From Enterococcus alcedinis (GTDB taxonomy: Bacteria; Bacillota; Bacilli; Lactobacillales; Enterococcaceae), in the NCBI RefSeq assembly GCF_014635985.1, contig NZ_BMDT01000001.1:345293-409292 (forward strand): a DNA stretch of 64,000 nucleotides, read 5' to 3'. This document shows, piece after piece, positions 26,154 through 35,499 of this stretch; the stretch's first letter is position 1; every line of letters starts with the position of its first letter. A program made the translations under genes and the position numbers. Below the pieces are notes generated by a model that saw nothing but the letters and a program-made list of their open reading frames with translations, made no database searches and was not told the origin of the DNA.

Positions 26154-28320
26154 GATTCAAAAGAAATTTGTTCTAAGCTTTACTTCTTACTGGGCTTTTT
26201 CAATAACGTTTTATCAGTTTTTACTGATTTATAAATTTGAGCATAAAAGTATTGGTTTTGTTAATGTGGCACTTCTTAGTTTGACGGCGTTATTAATCCC
26301 GTCTAAGCTACTACGCTATCCTACTTACATTGTTAGTTTCCTGGGCGGTTTATATGTATTAATCCCCATGTCTCAGGTTACTTTTTCTTCGTGGTTGGAA
26401 ACATTTTATACAAAGCTTATCGAAGCATCGCAAATATTCGTGAGTGGGAGGGCTAATTTTTTACCTCATGAATTAGCTGTTGTTTTACTATTGTTTACAA
26501 CACTCGTTTTAATTGAACTTGTTGTCGAGTATCAGCAAGTTTGGCTAAGCACAGTATTTCTCGTAGGTTATTTACTTATTTTAGCTATTTACAATCGTCA
26601 AGATTTTTATTTCCCGTTGGTTTTAGTCCTATCTATTAGTCTATTTCAACAATATTATCTAAAAAATCAAAAAATGCCACAAGAAAAATCGAATCATGTA
26701 GTCTATATTCTACTATTGCTTGTCCTCTCGTTGGGTGCGCTTAATCTTCCGAAAGAAAAGATCGAGCGACCGCTTTTATCTGTGAGTGGTTCTTTTCGCA
26801 ATTGGTTGAATGATAAAGGAGTATATCATTTTATTGAAAAACAAGGTTTACCACAAGCGTCAAGAACAGGATTTAGCGAGAACGACGAACAGTTGGGCGG
26901 TCCGATTTTTGATGATAATCAACTTGTTTTTGAAGCGTTGCAAAAAAATGCCCATTATTGGCGTGTGGAGAGTAAAAGTATCTATACAGGAGAGGGGTGG
27001 CAAAAAAGTCCATCCGAAAACAGTCAACCTGAAAGAACGATGAACGAGCTCACTCTTACCACTTTGGACTACCAGCAACGTTTGGATCCACCTGAAGAAA
27101 TTCAGCTGACATTTTCGGGAGATGAACGATACATTCCATTGCCTTATGGTCGAGTGACATTAGCGCTTCAAACAGATACACCTATTGAGTTGGCCCATTC
27201 GATCCGTTCTGGTCGTGTCAATACAGAGGACTCCTTAAAAGATATTTCAGTTCAAATGGATTGGCAAAATTTAGACTATACGGTAGATGATTTAGCTTTG
27301 GTACCGTTACAACTACCGAGAGGTTCAGTTGATTATTTACAACTTCCAGAATCTTTTCCTGCATCGATTCGTCAATTAGCAGAAGAGATTGTAGAAGGGA
27401 AATTGAGCTTAATTGGACAGGTACAAGCGATTGAGGATTATTTGAAAAGTAATGACTTATTTCGTTATTCTAAAATTGATGCGACTTATCCGGAAAAAGG
27501 GAAAGATTTCGTCTCACATTTTTTGTTTGAGTCACACGTCGGTTATTGCGATCACTTTTCAACCTCGATGACTGTGATGCTACGTTCGATTGGTATTCCT
27601 GCACGTTGGGTCAAAGGCTTCGCGTCAGGTACGCCAGTTTCTATTGAAGAGGAAGGAACACGTTATGCGGTTCGTAACAACGATGCACATTCTTGGGTAG
27701 AAGTTTATTTTGAAGGGTATGGTTGGTTACCCTTTGAACCAACACCCTCTTTTTTACAGCCATTACAAGAAGATGTCTCTGAAGACGTCACAGAACTACC
27801 CTTGATAACTGAAAGTACCGAGTCGGTTGCTACTGAAGAATCCAATGAGACCGTTGAACAGTCGAGTCAAGTAAGTGTATCAAAGGAAGATTCATCAGAA
27901 GTGAAAACTTCAGTAGATAAAAACAAAGAAATATCAATCCGTAAAGTTGTGAGTTATCTGGTAGCAGGTCTTTTGATTGCACTTATCGTAGTTTTCGTTT
28001 TGTATTTACGTAGATGGTTTGTTTATTTGACAATTCTTTTACTCCTAAAGTTAAAGAAACAACCATTTGAATGGGCATATCGTTTTCTTTTAAATCGATT
28101 AGGGAGACGAAGTAAGAGGGTTGAAAATCAATCATTAGCTGACTATGCGATTTTGATTGAACAATTAATACCGAATTTAAATCAAAAATTTATCGAGTTA
28201 ACAAAAGAATATGAGCGTTATTTGTATGATCGGAAAACGAGACTATCAAAGGAACAAATAAAATTAATTAAAGCGGTTGCCAAAGCATTGAGTAACGGGA
28301 AAAATGAAATTGAAATCTAG
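26143..28320 (+). CDS. Transglutaminase-like membrane protein (DUF3488/TgpA type)
   Basis: A ~725-residue protein: six or so N-terminal membrane helices (DUF3488-like), an extracellular region, and a transglutaminase core with catalytic Cys in VGYCDHFSTSMTVMLRSIG, His in NNDAHSWVEVYF and Asp/Glu in LPFEPTP. A Ser/Glu-rich linker, another membrane helix (~residue 620) and a cytosolic DUF4129-like tail follow. ATG 26143 lies 7 nt after AAGGTGG; the in-frame ATG 26110 is too early. With MoxR and DUF58 it forms a complete operon. The reaction (cross-linking or proteolysis) is unproven. Confidence 0.9.
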   Translation: MLTRIQKKFVLSFTSYWAFSITFYQFLLIYKFEHKSIGFVNVALLSLTALLIPSKLLRYPTYIVSFLGGLYVLIPMSQVTFSSWLETFYTKLIEASQIFVSGRANFLPHELAVVLLLFTTLVLIELVVEYQQVWLSTVFLVGYLLILAIYNRQDFYFPLVLVLSISLFQQYYLKNQKMPQEKSNHVVYILLLLVLSLGALNLPKEKIERPLLSVSGSFRNWLNDKGVYHFIEKQGLPQASRTGFSENDEQLGGPIFDDNQLVFEALQKNAHYWRVESKSIYTGEGWQKSPSENSQPERTMNELTLTTLDYQQRLDPPEEIQLTFSGDERYIPLPYGRVTLALQTDTPIELAHSIRSGRVNTEDSLKDISVQMDWQNLDYTVDDLALVPLQLPRGSVDYLQLPESFPASIRQLAEEIVEGKLSLIGQVQAIEDYLKSNDLFRYSKIDATYPEKGKDFVSHFLFESHVGYCDHFSTSMTVMLRSIGIPARWVKGFASGTPVSIEEEGTRYAVRNNDAHSWVEVYFEGYGWLPFEPTPSFLQPLQEDVSEDVTELPLITESTESVATEESNETVEQSSQVSVSKEDSSEVKTSVDKNKEISIRKVVSYLVAGLLIALIVVFVLYLRRWFVYLTILLLLKLKKQPFEWAYRFLLNRLGRRSKRVENQSLADYAILIEQLIPNLNQKFIELTKEYERYLYDRKTRLSKEQIKLIKAVAKALSNGKNEIEI

Positions 28321-28361
28321 CGGCTTATCATCTGCCTAGCAGAGAATAGGCTGCTTTTTTA
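28318..28361 (+). terminator. Intrinsic terminator after transglutaminase gene
   Basis: AGCGGCTTAT pairs with ATAGGCTGCT (two G-U pairs), with CTGC/GCAG pairing inside, followed by TTTTTTA. The stem starts in the stop codon. Confidence 0.8.
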
Positions 28362-28425
28362 GTTAATTAATCCAAAATAACGGACATTTTTTTGTTGAAA
28401 TCACTGAATAAATGGAATTTCAAGC

Positions 28426-28434
28426 TGTTATAAT
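28426..28434 (+). promoter_or_regulatory. Extended -10 promoter of amidohydrolase operon
   Basis: TGTTATAAT (TGn plus TATAAT) lies 33 nt before the first amidohydrolase gene. No good -35 is seen at 16-18 bp, as is usual for extended -10 promoters. Confidence 0.6.
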
Positions 28435-28466
28435 AGTAAGAAAGAGAAAAAAGGGGAGGGAATCGA

Positions 28467-29720
28467 ATGAAATTATTGATAAAAAATGCTCGATTAGAAA
28501 TTGGCTACGACTATCTGGGAGATAGCGTTGTGGGAACAAAAACAGCTATAAAAGACGTATTGATTGAGCGAGGTATCTTCGTTGAAATTACCGATCAATT
28601 GGAAGTAGCAGATATTGATACGATTGATGCTAAAGGTCAATTGTTATTACCATCGTTAAGAGAAATGCATGTTCATTTAGATAAGACGTTTTTTGGTGGG
28701 GATTGGTCGGCACCAACTATGCCCGTTAATGGAATCTTTACAAGAATTTCCGAAGAAAATGACATGCTTCCTGATTTGTTTGCAACTGCTGAAGAACGTA
28801 CACGCTATATGATTGAACACTATATTGCTAATGGTCACACACATATTCGAACACATGTAAATGTGGATCCGACGATGAAAACGTCTCATGTTGAAAAAAC
28901 CAAACGAATTTTGGATGAGTATCAAGATAAAATAACCTATGAAATCGTGGCATTCCCACAACATGGCTTGTTACGAAATGGCGAAGAGTTTTTATCTGTT
29001 TTTGAAGAATCATTGAAGATGGGAGTCACTCATATCGGTGGTGTTGATCCCGCGACGATTGACCATAACATTAATGGTGTACTGGAACAAACGTTTGATT
29101 GGGCCGAAAAATATGGCTTAGCAATCGATATTCATTTACATGATGGGGATACGTTAGGAGCGTTCGAGATTCATCGCATAATTGATCAAATCGAAGAGCG
29201 CAATTTTTTAGGAAAAGTCACAATTAGCCATGCTTTTGCTCTAGCTGGAATTTCGCGAGTAGAGTTAGCGGATCTAGTGAGCCGTATGGCAAAGAATAAT
29301 GTAGACGTTGCAAGTTCAATTGCGATTGGTGCCTCTGCAGCAATTACTTTACCGATTCGCTATTTGTATGAAACAGGAGTGCCAGTTTCACTTGGTCATG
29401 ATAGCTTAATTGATCATTGGTCGCCCTTTGGGACAGGCGATACGATTCAAAAATTAAATATGACCGCTAAACGATTTAATTGGATTGATGAGTGGCATTT
29501 GGGTCAGTCATTAAAATTTGCAACAGGTGGTATCACGCCATTAAATGAAGAAGGACAACAAGTTTGGCCGAAAATAAATGATGCTGCTAATTTAATATTA
29601 GTCGACGCTGTCAGTTCAGCCCATTTAATTGCTCGCCAATGTCCGATTTCAACTGTTCTTTCAAAAGGCGCAATTATTTATCAAGATAACTTTGAATTGA
29701 GAGGGGGCTACCGTGGATGA
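28467..29720 (+). CDS. CodA-like amidohydrolase 1 (cytosine deaminase superfamily)
   Basis: A 417-residue metal-dependent hydrolase related to cytosine/isopropylammelide-type deaminases. The metal ligand motif is MHVHLDKTF (~residue 68), followed by HIRTHVNVDP, VAFPQHG, DIHLHDGD, the metal His in ISHAF and the catalytic Asp in LGHDSLIDHW. The E. coli CodA proton-relay Glu in HCDE is replaced by HLHD, so cytosine itself is doubtful. GGGGAGGG precedes the ATG. It overlaps its paralogue by 4 nt. It is probably a cytosolic deaminase or hydrolase of a cyclic amide; the substrate is unknown. Confidence 0.85.
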   Translation: MKLLIKNARLEIGYDYLGDSVVGTKTAIKDVLIERGIFVEITDQLEVADIDTIDAKGQLLLPSLREMHVHLDKTFFGGDWSAPTMPVNGIFTRISEENDMLPDLFATAEERTRYMIEHYIANGHTHIRTHVNVDPTMKTSHVEKTKRILDEYQDKITYEIVAFPQHGLLRNGEEFLSVFEESLKMGVTHIGGVDPATIDHNINGVLEQTFDWAEKYGLAIDIHLHDGDTLGAFEIHRIIDQIEERNFLGKVTISHAFALAGISRVELADLVSRMAKNNVDVASSIAIGASAAITLPIRYLYETGVPVSLGHDSLIDHWSPFGTGDTIQKLNMTAKRFNWIDEWHLGQSLKFATGGITPLNEEGQQVWPKINDAANLILVDAVSSAHLIARQCPISTVLSKGAIIYQDNFELRGGYRG

Positions 29721-30940
29721 ACTGGCTAAAAAATGTTCGGTTAGAAACGAGTGAAACAATTGATAAATATGGACGGATTCAGACAATGACTGAAATTTTC
29801 AATCTTGAAATCGATTCTAATGGCAGAATCGCAAAAATAATTCCAAGCAGAGACAGCCCTTCAGATCAAAATAGCTTTGATGCAAAAGGGAAACTGGCTT
29901 TACCGGCATTTAGTGATTTGCACAATCACTTAGATAAAACATATTTGAGTCTCCAGTGGAAGGCATCTCGTCCTGCCAAAAATCTAGAAGAACGTTTAGC
30001 GATGGAAGCAGAAGAGTTGGTTGCTTTAGCTGAGACGATTGAGCAACGAGCCGACGCGATGATCCAAAAGCATTTAAGCAATGGAGTAAATCATATTCGT
30101 ACGCATGTGAATATTGATCCTTTTATTGGCCTAGAAAACTTATATGGCATCAAACGGGCATTAGATAAGCACCAAGATTATTTGTCTTATGATATTGTTG
30201 CTTTTCCACAGCATGGATTATTAAAACATCCTGAAATGCCTGACTTGCTAAGAGCTGCATTACAGCAAGGAGCAACAATGTTAGGCGCTTTAGATCCAGG
30301 TGGGATTGATAAAGACATTGAAAATTCTTTGCAAATGACAATGGATTTGGCTAAAGAATTTAATGTGTCGGTCGATATGCATTTACATGATCGAGGACAA
30401 TTAGGTTATTACACCATGAGACATTGGTTGAAAATAGTGGATGAGCAAGATTTTAAAGGAAAAACGAGTTTTAGTCATGCCTTCGGATTAGCAGGCATTA
30501 GCACTGGGAAACAGCAGTTATTCGCCAAGCAATTAAAAGCACATGATGTGTCTATCTTGACAACGATTCCAATTAGTATAAATAGTCAATTGATTCCAAT
30601 CGATTGTTTAACTGAATCCGGTGTTTTTGTTGGAATCGGTTGTGATGGATTCTATGATTCTTGGAGTCCGTATGTATCAGGGGATGTCTTAGAAAAAGTC
30701 CGTGAATTTTGTGAATATACCGGTAAAAAAACAGAACGGGAATTACGAGAAAGCTTGAAATATGTGACAAAAGGAATCACGCCGTTAACTTCAGAGGGAG
30801 TCTATCAGTGGCCAAAAGTTGGTGATGAGGCAAGTTTTGTTTTATTGGACGCTTCTTGCAGCGCAGAGGCCGTTGCTAGGGTCAGTCAAACACAATCTCG
30901 GACTTTAATTAATCGTGGCAATATCTACTTAAATAACTAA
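29717..30940 (+). CDS. CodA-like amidohydrolase 2 (tandem paralogue)
   Basis: A 407-residue paralogue of the preceding protein with the same motif order: LHNHLDKTY, HIRTHVNIDP, VAFPQHG, DMHLHDRG, FSHAF and IGCDGFYDSW. The metal-binding positions and the key Asp are retained, so it should be active, but HxHLD became HNHLD and GHDS became GCDG, pointing to a different substrate or a heteromeric partnership. Translation is coupled through ATGA to the first copy, with GAGGGGG upstream. Confidence 0.85.
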   Translation: MNWLKNVRLETSETIDKYGRIQTMTEIFNLEIDSNGRIAKIIPSRDSPSDQNSFDAKGKLALPAFSDLHNHLDKTYLSLQWKASRPAKNLEERLAMEAEELVALAETIEQRADAMIQKHLSNGVNHIRTHVNIDPFIGLENLYGIKRALDKHQDYLSYDIVAFPQHGLLKHPEMPDLLRAALQQGATMLGALDPGGIDKDIENSLQMTMDLAKEFNVSVDMHLHDRGQLGYYTMRHWLKIVDEQDFKGKTSFSHAFGLAGISTGKQQLFAKQLKAHDVSILTTIPISINSQLIPIDCLTESGVFVGIGCDGFYDSWSPYVSGDVLEKVREFCEYTGKKTERELRESLKYVTKGITPLTSEGVYQWPKVGDEASFVLLDASCSAEAVARVSQTQSRTLINRGNIYLNN

Positions 30941-30948
30941 TATGCTAT

Positions 30949-30985
30949 GACCTTCAAAAAATACAATTTTTGGAGGTTTATTTTA
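30949..30985 (+). terminator. Intrinsic terminator after amidohydrolases
   Basis: ACCTTCAAAAA pairs with TTTTTGGAGGT (one G-U) and is followed by TTATTTTATTT. Confidence 0.8.
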
Positions 30986-31102
30986 TTTGGTTAATTAAAA
31001 TAAACATGCTGACTATTGCGAAGATACTAATAAGACCTTGTGGAGTGTTCATTGACATTTAAATCGCAGATGTTGGAGTAATGACTGCTGTGTTAAAAGC
31101 AG

Positions 31103-31131
31103 TTGGAATTTTTCTGTTTTTCTGCTAGGAT
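31103..31131 (+). promoter_or_regulatory. Promoter of comEB-comEC
   Basis: TTGGAA (31103-31108), a spacer of exactly 17 bp and TAGGAT (31126-31131), with a TGC extended element, lie 36 nt upstream of comEB. This gives comEB-comEC its own promoter, independent of comEA. No com-box is evident. Confidence 0.6.
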
Positions 31132-31167
31132 GACACTAACGAATCAAATAACCTAAAGGAGCACTAA

Positions 31168-31680
31168 ATGACAGACATTAATCAAGAATCTATACCTATT
31201 GATAAAAGAATTCCTTGGGACCAATATTTTATGGCTCAAGCTGTTTTGTTGTCTTTAAGAAGCACGTGTACACGTCTAGAAGTCGGTGCGACGCTAGTTA
31301 AAGACAAAAGAATCATCGCAGGCGGCTATAACGGGTCAGTAAGTGGTGACCATCATTGTATCGATGAAGGTTGTTATATAGTTGATGGGCACTGTGTTCG
31401 TACAATTCACGCTGAAATCAATGCCTTATTACAATGTTCTCGCCTAGGTGTTTCAACAGATAACGCCGAGATTTATGTAACCCATTTTCCTTGCTTACAA
31501 TGTACAAAGTCCATTCTGCAAGCAGGGATTAAAAAAATTCATTATTTAAATGATTACCGCAATAATGAATATGCAAAAGAATTAATTAAACAAGTTGGTG
31601 TAGAAATTCATCAAGTTGCGTTGGATCCAAAATACTTCGAGAAACTTTCTTTTGGCCGTTTAGTAAATAATCATGAATAA
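31168..31680 (+). CDS. comEB: ComE operon protein 2, dCMP deaminase family
   Basis: A 170-residue zinc deaminase. Ligands are HAEINALL (His and catalytic Glu, ~residue 82) and FPCLQCTK (two Cys); the substrate loop VGATLVKDKRIIAGGYNGSVSG is typical of dCMP deaminase/ComEB. AAAGGAG precedes the ATG. It overlaps comEC by 8 nt. ComEB is conserved in com operons but is not required for transformation in Bacillus; it may supply dUMP from dCMP. Confidence 0.92.
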   Translation: MTDINQESIPIDKRIPWDQYFMAQAVLLSLRSTCTRLEVGATLVKDKRIIAGGYNGSVSGDHHCIDEGCYIVDGHCVRTIHAEINALLQCSRLGVSTDNAEIYVTHFPCLQCTKSILQAGIKKIHYLNDYRNNEYAKELIKQVGVEIHQVALDPKYFEKLSFGRLVNNHE

Positions 31681-33916
31681 TCATTGGAAAAATCAACTGA
31701 TCTTTCCAATGATTATCGCTATCAGCCTGCTATATGCGCTCATATTAAAACAAGTCTTATTTCTGCTGATAACGAGCTATTTTGTTATAACAATCTGCTA
31801 CAAAAAACAAGTAATCCTAGGGTTACTGAGTTTTTTTGTAGCTTTTTTATTTATCTTTAATGTTTCCATGCGATCTAATCAACAGCCGACAGTTAATCAA
31901 GAGATGACCATTGCTATCACGATTTTTCCTGATACGATTAAAATCAATGATTCCTTTGTAACATTCGAAGGGAAAACGAAACAAGGGAATGTTTATGTTC
32001 AATATCTTACTCAGACAGATCAGGAAGCAGCTCTCTGGCGAATTCGAAAAAATTGGGATAAAGAAATTCAAGTACATGGAAGTTACAAAGATAGTCAAAG
32101 TGAACGAAATCAGCATGGTTTTAATCGCAAATGGTATGAATTTTCAAATCATAAAATCGGAACTTTTCAAATTGAAAAGATTTTGGCAAAAAGAAAAATA
32201 AAGCATTGGTTTTCGGGACGGAAAATTCGTGCACAAGTTATCGATTGGGTAGAGTCATCTTTTTCTGGAAAAGTTGCGACTTATATTAAAGCATTGTTGC
32301 TAGGTTATCGGGATCAAGAGTTCCAAGAAATAAGAGAGGCCTATACGAGTAGCGGAATTCTACATCTTTTTAGTATTTCAGGTATGCATATTTCAATTTT
32401 TTTTGGCTGGTGTTTTTATTTGTTTCGTAGAAGTTTATTAACTTTTGAGGAGTTTGCGATACCATTTATCATATTGATGTTTTTTGCTGTTATTTTATTT
32501 GGACAAGGCATAAGTATTTGGCGGGGAATGTTGATGTATCTTATTCAATTCCTATTTAAAGAAAAACAAATTTATTGGTCGGCACTCGATCGTTTCTCCC
32601 TGATGTTGTTCATTTTATTATTAATAGAGCCCAAGTCACTGATTCAAACGTCCGGTGTGCTATCAATATTGTTATCTCTAATTATTTTATTGAGCGCTGA
32701 ATATCAAAAAAACACTTTTTATTATAGTATCGAAATCAGTTTGTTGGCCAGTCCGATTTTAATGTTTTACTTTTATGAAATACCTTTATTAGGAGGAGTC
32801 TTAACGGCTGTTATCGCGCCGTTTTTTAGTTTACTTTTATTACCAAGTCTAGTCATACTCTGTCTTTTAGCGGCAGTTCACCTTCCGATTAATTGGATTG
32901 TGTCATTTTATAATCAAGGGTTAGTATTTTTTGAAGATTTCCTACAATTTTCTGACCAATTTGTGATGATTACTGGAAAAATTCAGCTATTGAGTCTATT
33001 TTTCTTGCTACTTGTAGGTGTGGCGACTTATCAATCAAAGAAATGGAAATATCGCTATTTTATCTTGCTTTTCATATATATCCTCATTCCTCGTTTTCCG
33101 CTCTATTCTTCTGTGACATTTGTTGACGTGGGGCAAGGAGATAGTATTGTCTTGCAAAGTTTTGGGAACCGGGAAGTATACGTCATTGATACGGGCGGAA
33201 AAATGAATTTTTTTGAAAATGAAGAGCAGACGGGACCCTCTAATGCGAGCTATACTTTGATTCCTTTTCTTAAAGGTGAAGGGGTCCGAACGATTGATGG
33301 TCTTTTTTTAACCCATGGAGATTTTGATCATGCGGGTGACCTAGAGGATATTTTACGAGAATTTCAAGTGAAGGTATTGTATTTGTCTGTCGGAGCATTA
33401 CAACATAAGAATATGGTAAACCTAGATAAGCGTTTATTAGAGAAGACGAAGGTGAGGGAATTAGAACAAGGGGAGAAAGTTGGAAGAGTTATTAAATTTG
33501 ATGTGTTAGCTCCTACTAAAAAAGGAGCTGGGAATAACGAAGATTCGTTAGTACTTCAGACAAGTATTAATGATCTGCGATTTTTGTTTATGGGAGATTT
33601 AGAAAAAGAAGGCGAAGTTCAACTTTTACGGAACTATCCTACAATTCAAACAGATGTCGTCAAATTGGGACATCACGGCAGTCGGACATCGAGTACTGCT
33701 CCATTTATCGAAGCGATTAATGCAAAACATAGTATTATTTCCTGTGGTCTAAATAACCATTTTAACCATCCGCATCCAGAAGTTTTAGAGACGCTTGAAA
33801 ATCATCGAGTACGAGTTTTCCGAACAGATCAGGAGGGGATGATTCGTTATATTTGGGATGGATCAAATAAATTACCTAAAATAAAAAGAGCGCTAGTCAA
33901 TCGTGGTCCTTCATGA
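31673..33916 (+). CDS. comEC: DNA internalization competence channel ComEC
   Basis: A 747-residue polytopic protein forming the transmembrane channel for transforming DNA. It has N-terminal membrane helices plus an OB-like region, the Competence domain (GLLHLFSISGMHIS-type motif LHLFSISGMHISIF at ~residue 233), more helices, and a C-terminal metallo-β-lactamase domain (FVDVGQGDS, THGDFDHAGD, MGDLEKEGE, LGHHGSRTSS) complete for nuclease activity. Its length fits the Gram-positive family. With comEA intact too, the uptake core looks functional. Confidence 0.93.
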   Translation: MNNHWKNQLIFPMIIAISLLYALILKQVLFLLITSYFVITICYKKQVILGLLSFFVAFLFIFNVSMRSNQQPTVNQEMTIAITIFPDTIKINDSFVTFEGKTKQGNVYVQYLTQTDQEAALWRIRKNWDKEIQVHGSYKDSQSERNQHGFNRKWYEFSNHKIGTFQIEKILAKRKIKHWFSGRKIRAQVIDWVESSFSGKVATYIKALLLGYRDQEFQEIREAYTSSGILHLFSISGMHISIFFGWCFYLFRRSLLTFEEFAIPFIILMFFAVILFGQGISIWRGMLMYLIQFLFKEKQIYWSALDRFSLMLFILLLIEPKSLIQTSGVLSILLSLIILLSAEYQKNTFYYSIEISLLASPILMFYFYEIPLLGGVLTAVIAPFFSLLLLPSLVILCLLAAVHLPINWIVSFYNQGLVFFEDFLQFSDQFVMITGKIQLLSLFFLLLVGVATYQSKKWKYRYFILLFIYILIPRFPLYSSVTFVDVGQGDSIVLQSFGNREVYVIDTGGKMNFFENEEQTGPSNASYTLIPFLKGEGVRTIDGLFLTHGDFDHAGDLEDILREFQVKVLYLSVGALQHKNMVNLDKRLLEKTKVRELEQGEKVGRVIKFDVLAPTKKGAGNNEDSLVLQTSINDLRFLFMGDLEKEGEVQLLRNYPTIQTDVVKLGHHGSRTSSTAPFIEAINAKHSIISCGLNNHFNHPHPEVLETLENHRVRVFRTDQEGMIRYIWDGSNKLPKIKRALVNRGPS

Positions 33917-33961
33917 TAGGATAAATAGGGAAACGATAGGAAAGGAGCTCGAACACAGCGA

Positions 33962-34990
33962 ATGAATATGCAAGCAGTATTACAACAGATAAAGCAAAAA
34001 CCATTAAAAAATATTTATTTTGTTTTAGGAACAGAGAGTTTTCTACAGGAACAAGTACGAGCGGCCTTCTTAACACGTTTAAACGTTGAAGAAAATGATT
34101 TGAATTTTAGCCAATTTGATTTGAAAGAGACGCCCGTCAGTCAACTTTTGTTAGAAGTTGAATCGAGCCCTTTTTTTGGTGACAACCGTTTAGTATTTGC
34201 TGAAAGTCCTTTCTTTTTAACGACTGAAAAACCAAAAAATGCACCTGAAAATGATTTGGATGCTCTGATTGAATATTTGGAGAACCCGCTAGACACAACA
34301 ATTTTAGTTTTTTGGATTGCAGCAGACAAGATGGACGAGCGTAAAAAAATTACGAAACGCTTAAAAAAACATGGTCAATTAATCGATGTACAACCACTGA
34401 AGGAGGCCGAAGTACGTAAATACTTACAACAAACGATTGCGAATGACCAGCTAACCTTTACAAGAGAAGCTTTTGATTTATTCTTCTTTTTGACCGATGC
34501 TTCTTTATCCAAAGCCATGCAAGAACTGCAAAAAATCCGCTTATTTGCTAGTGAGGAACGTCAAATTACGAAAGAAGTAGTCCAAGCACTTGTACCAAAG
34601 TCGCTTGAACAAAATGTCTTTGACTTAACTTCAAGTGTCCTAGATGGACGTGCACAAGAAGCGTTACGACTTTATGATGATTTGCTCGTACAAGGAGAAG
34701 AAACGATAAAGATTAATGCAATCTTGATGAGTCAAATTCGCTTACTTCTACAAGTCCGTTTTTTACAAAATATAGGCCAACAACAAGGAACGATTGCCGA
34801 AGTTTTGAAAATTCATGCTTTTCGCGTAAAATTAGCGATGCAACAAGCAAGGAAATTTGAAATTAAAACGTTGGCTCAACTGTATGATGAATTAATTGAA
34901 AATGATTTTAAAATTAAAACGGGACAGATGGATAAAGAATTGATCTTTCAGTTATTCGTTTTAAAAACGAGTCAATTGATTCGCAAATAA
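33962..34990 (+). CDS. holA: DNA polymerase III subunit delta
   Basis: A 342-residue clamp-loader subunit. The N-terminal KNIYFVLGTESFLQEQVR and later LIDVQPLKEAEVRKYL, LTDASLSKAMQELQKIRLF and the C-terminal LKIHAFRVKLAMQQARKF are characteristic of HolA. ATG 33962 is used; the nearest AAGGAG lies about 14 nt upstream, so ATG 33968 is less likely still. The comEC-holA-rpsT order is a common Firmicute arrangement, which marks this as native chromosome just before the prophage. Confidence 0.93.
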   Translation: MNMQAVLQQIKQKPLKNIYFVLGTESFLQEQVRAAFLTRLNVEENDLNFSQFDLKETPVSQLLLEVESSPFFGDNRLVFAESPFFLTTEKPKNAPENDLDALIEYLENPLDTTILVFWIAADKMDERKKITKRLKKHGQLIDVQPLKEAEVRKYLQQTIANDQLTFTREAFDLFFFLTDASLSKAMQELQKIRLFASEERQITKEVVQALVPKSLEQNVFDLTSSVLDGRAQEALRLYDDLLVQGEETIKINAILMSQIRLLLQVRFLQNIGQQQGTIAEVLKIHAFRVKLAMQQARKFEIKTLAQLYDELIENDFKIKTGQMDKELIFQLFVLKTSQLIRK

Positions 34991-34991
34991 A

Positions 34992-35032
34992 ACAAAAAAG
35001 ACAATCTGACGATTAAGTCAGATTGTCTTTTT
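34992..35032. terminator. Bidirectional terminator holA / rpsT
   Basis: AAAAAAGACAATCTGAC and GTCAGATTGTCTTTTTT form a 17-bp stem around GATTAA. A and T runs on both sides serve the converging holA and rpsT genes. Confidence 0.95.
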
Positions 35033-35034
35033 TA

Positions 35035-35289
35035 TTATTTAGCGATTTTTTTGCTTAGGCGAGATTTGTCGCGGTTTGCTTTGTTTTTGTGAACTAGGCC
35101 TTTAGTTTCAGCCATGTCAATTGCTCTAGCAGCTGCTTTGTATAACTCAGCTGCGTTATCAGCTCCAGCTTCAACTGCTTGGTCAAATTTCTTGATAGCA
35201 GTACGCATCGCGCTTAATTGAGATGAATTTAGTGCGTTTGCGTCTTCGCTTGTGCGAACGCGTTTGATTGCAGATTCGATGTTTGGCAT
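35035..35289 (-). CDS. rpsT: 30S ribosomal protein S20
   Basis: An 84-residue basic protein that binds 16S rRNA in the small subunit. [21 protein letters not shown] and the C-terminal [20 protein letters not shown] are diagnostic. GGAGGTGAAATAA precedes the ATG. It is transcribed leftward from the promoter at 35349-35377, converging on holA. Confidence 0.97.
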   Translation of the reverse strand: MPNIESAIKRVRTSEDANALNSSQLSAMRTAIKKFDQAVEAGADNAAELYKAAARAIDMAETKGLVHKNKANRDKSRLSKKIAK

Positions 35290-35348
35290 TTATTTCACCT
35301 CCGATAATGAAAGTTCTTATACGAAAAACGTATAAATCAACACTAATT

Positions 35349-35377
35349 ATTATACCTAATGAAAAGAAGCATTGCAA
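35349..35377 (-). promoter_or_regulatory. rpsT promoter and hairpin leader
   Basis: On the minus strand TTGCAA, a 17-bp spacer and TATAAT form a strong sigma-A promoter. The ~50-nt leader carries an inverted repeat TTATACG-TTTTT-CGTATAA (35312-35330 region), a possible site for S20 feedback control. Confidence 0.8.
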
Positions 35378-35476
35378 TAGTTGTTGTAAAGAATTTTTAC
35401 TTAACATGAAAAAAGTTTTGTCTAGAAAGCTTATAACAGCAACTTTCTAGCCTATCGAGTGTAAAAAAAGTGGGAG

Positions 35477-35499
35477 AGGTCTGTGCAAAGGTCTGTGCA
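35477..35499. repeat. Tandem direct repeat beside integrase (candidate attL arm)
   Basis: AGGTCTGTGCA occurs at 35477-35487 and 35489-35499, just past the integrase stop. An inverted repeat CTAGAAAG/CTTTCTAG (35422-35429, 35443-35450) lies closer to rpsT. Short direct repeats next to int are typical integrase arm sites, and the prophage-chromosome junction should be near here. The core cannot be fixed without the right end. Confidence 0.5.

Noticed and set aside
30986-31102. Possible remnant of a membrane protein gene (IADVGVMTAVLKAVGIFLFF) upstream of comEB.
   Set aside because: Only ~21 codons are open, with stops on both sides and no start; the segment also holds the comEB promoter.
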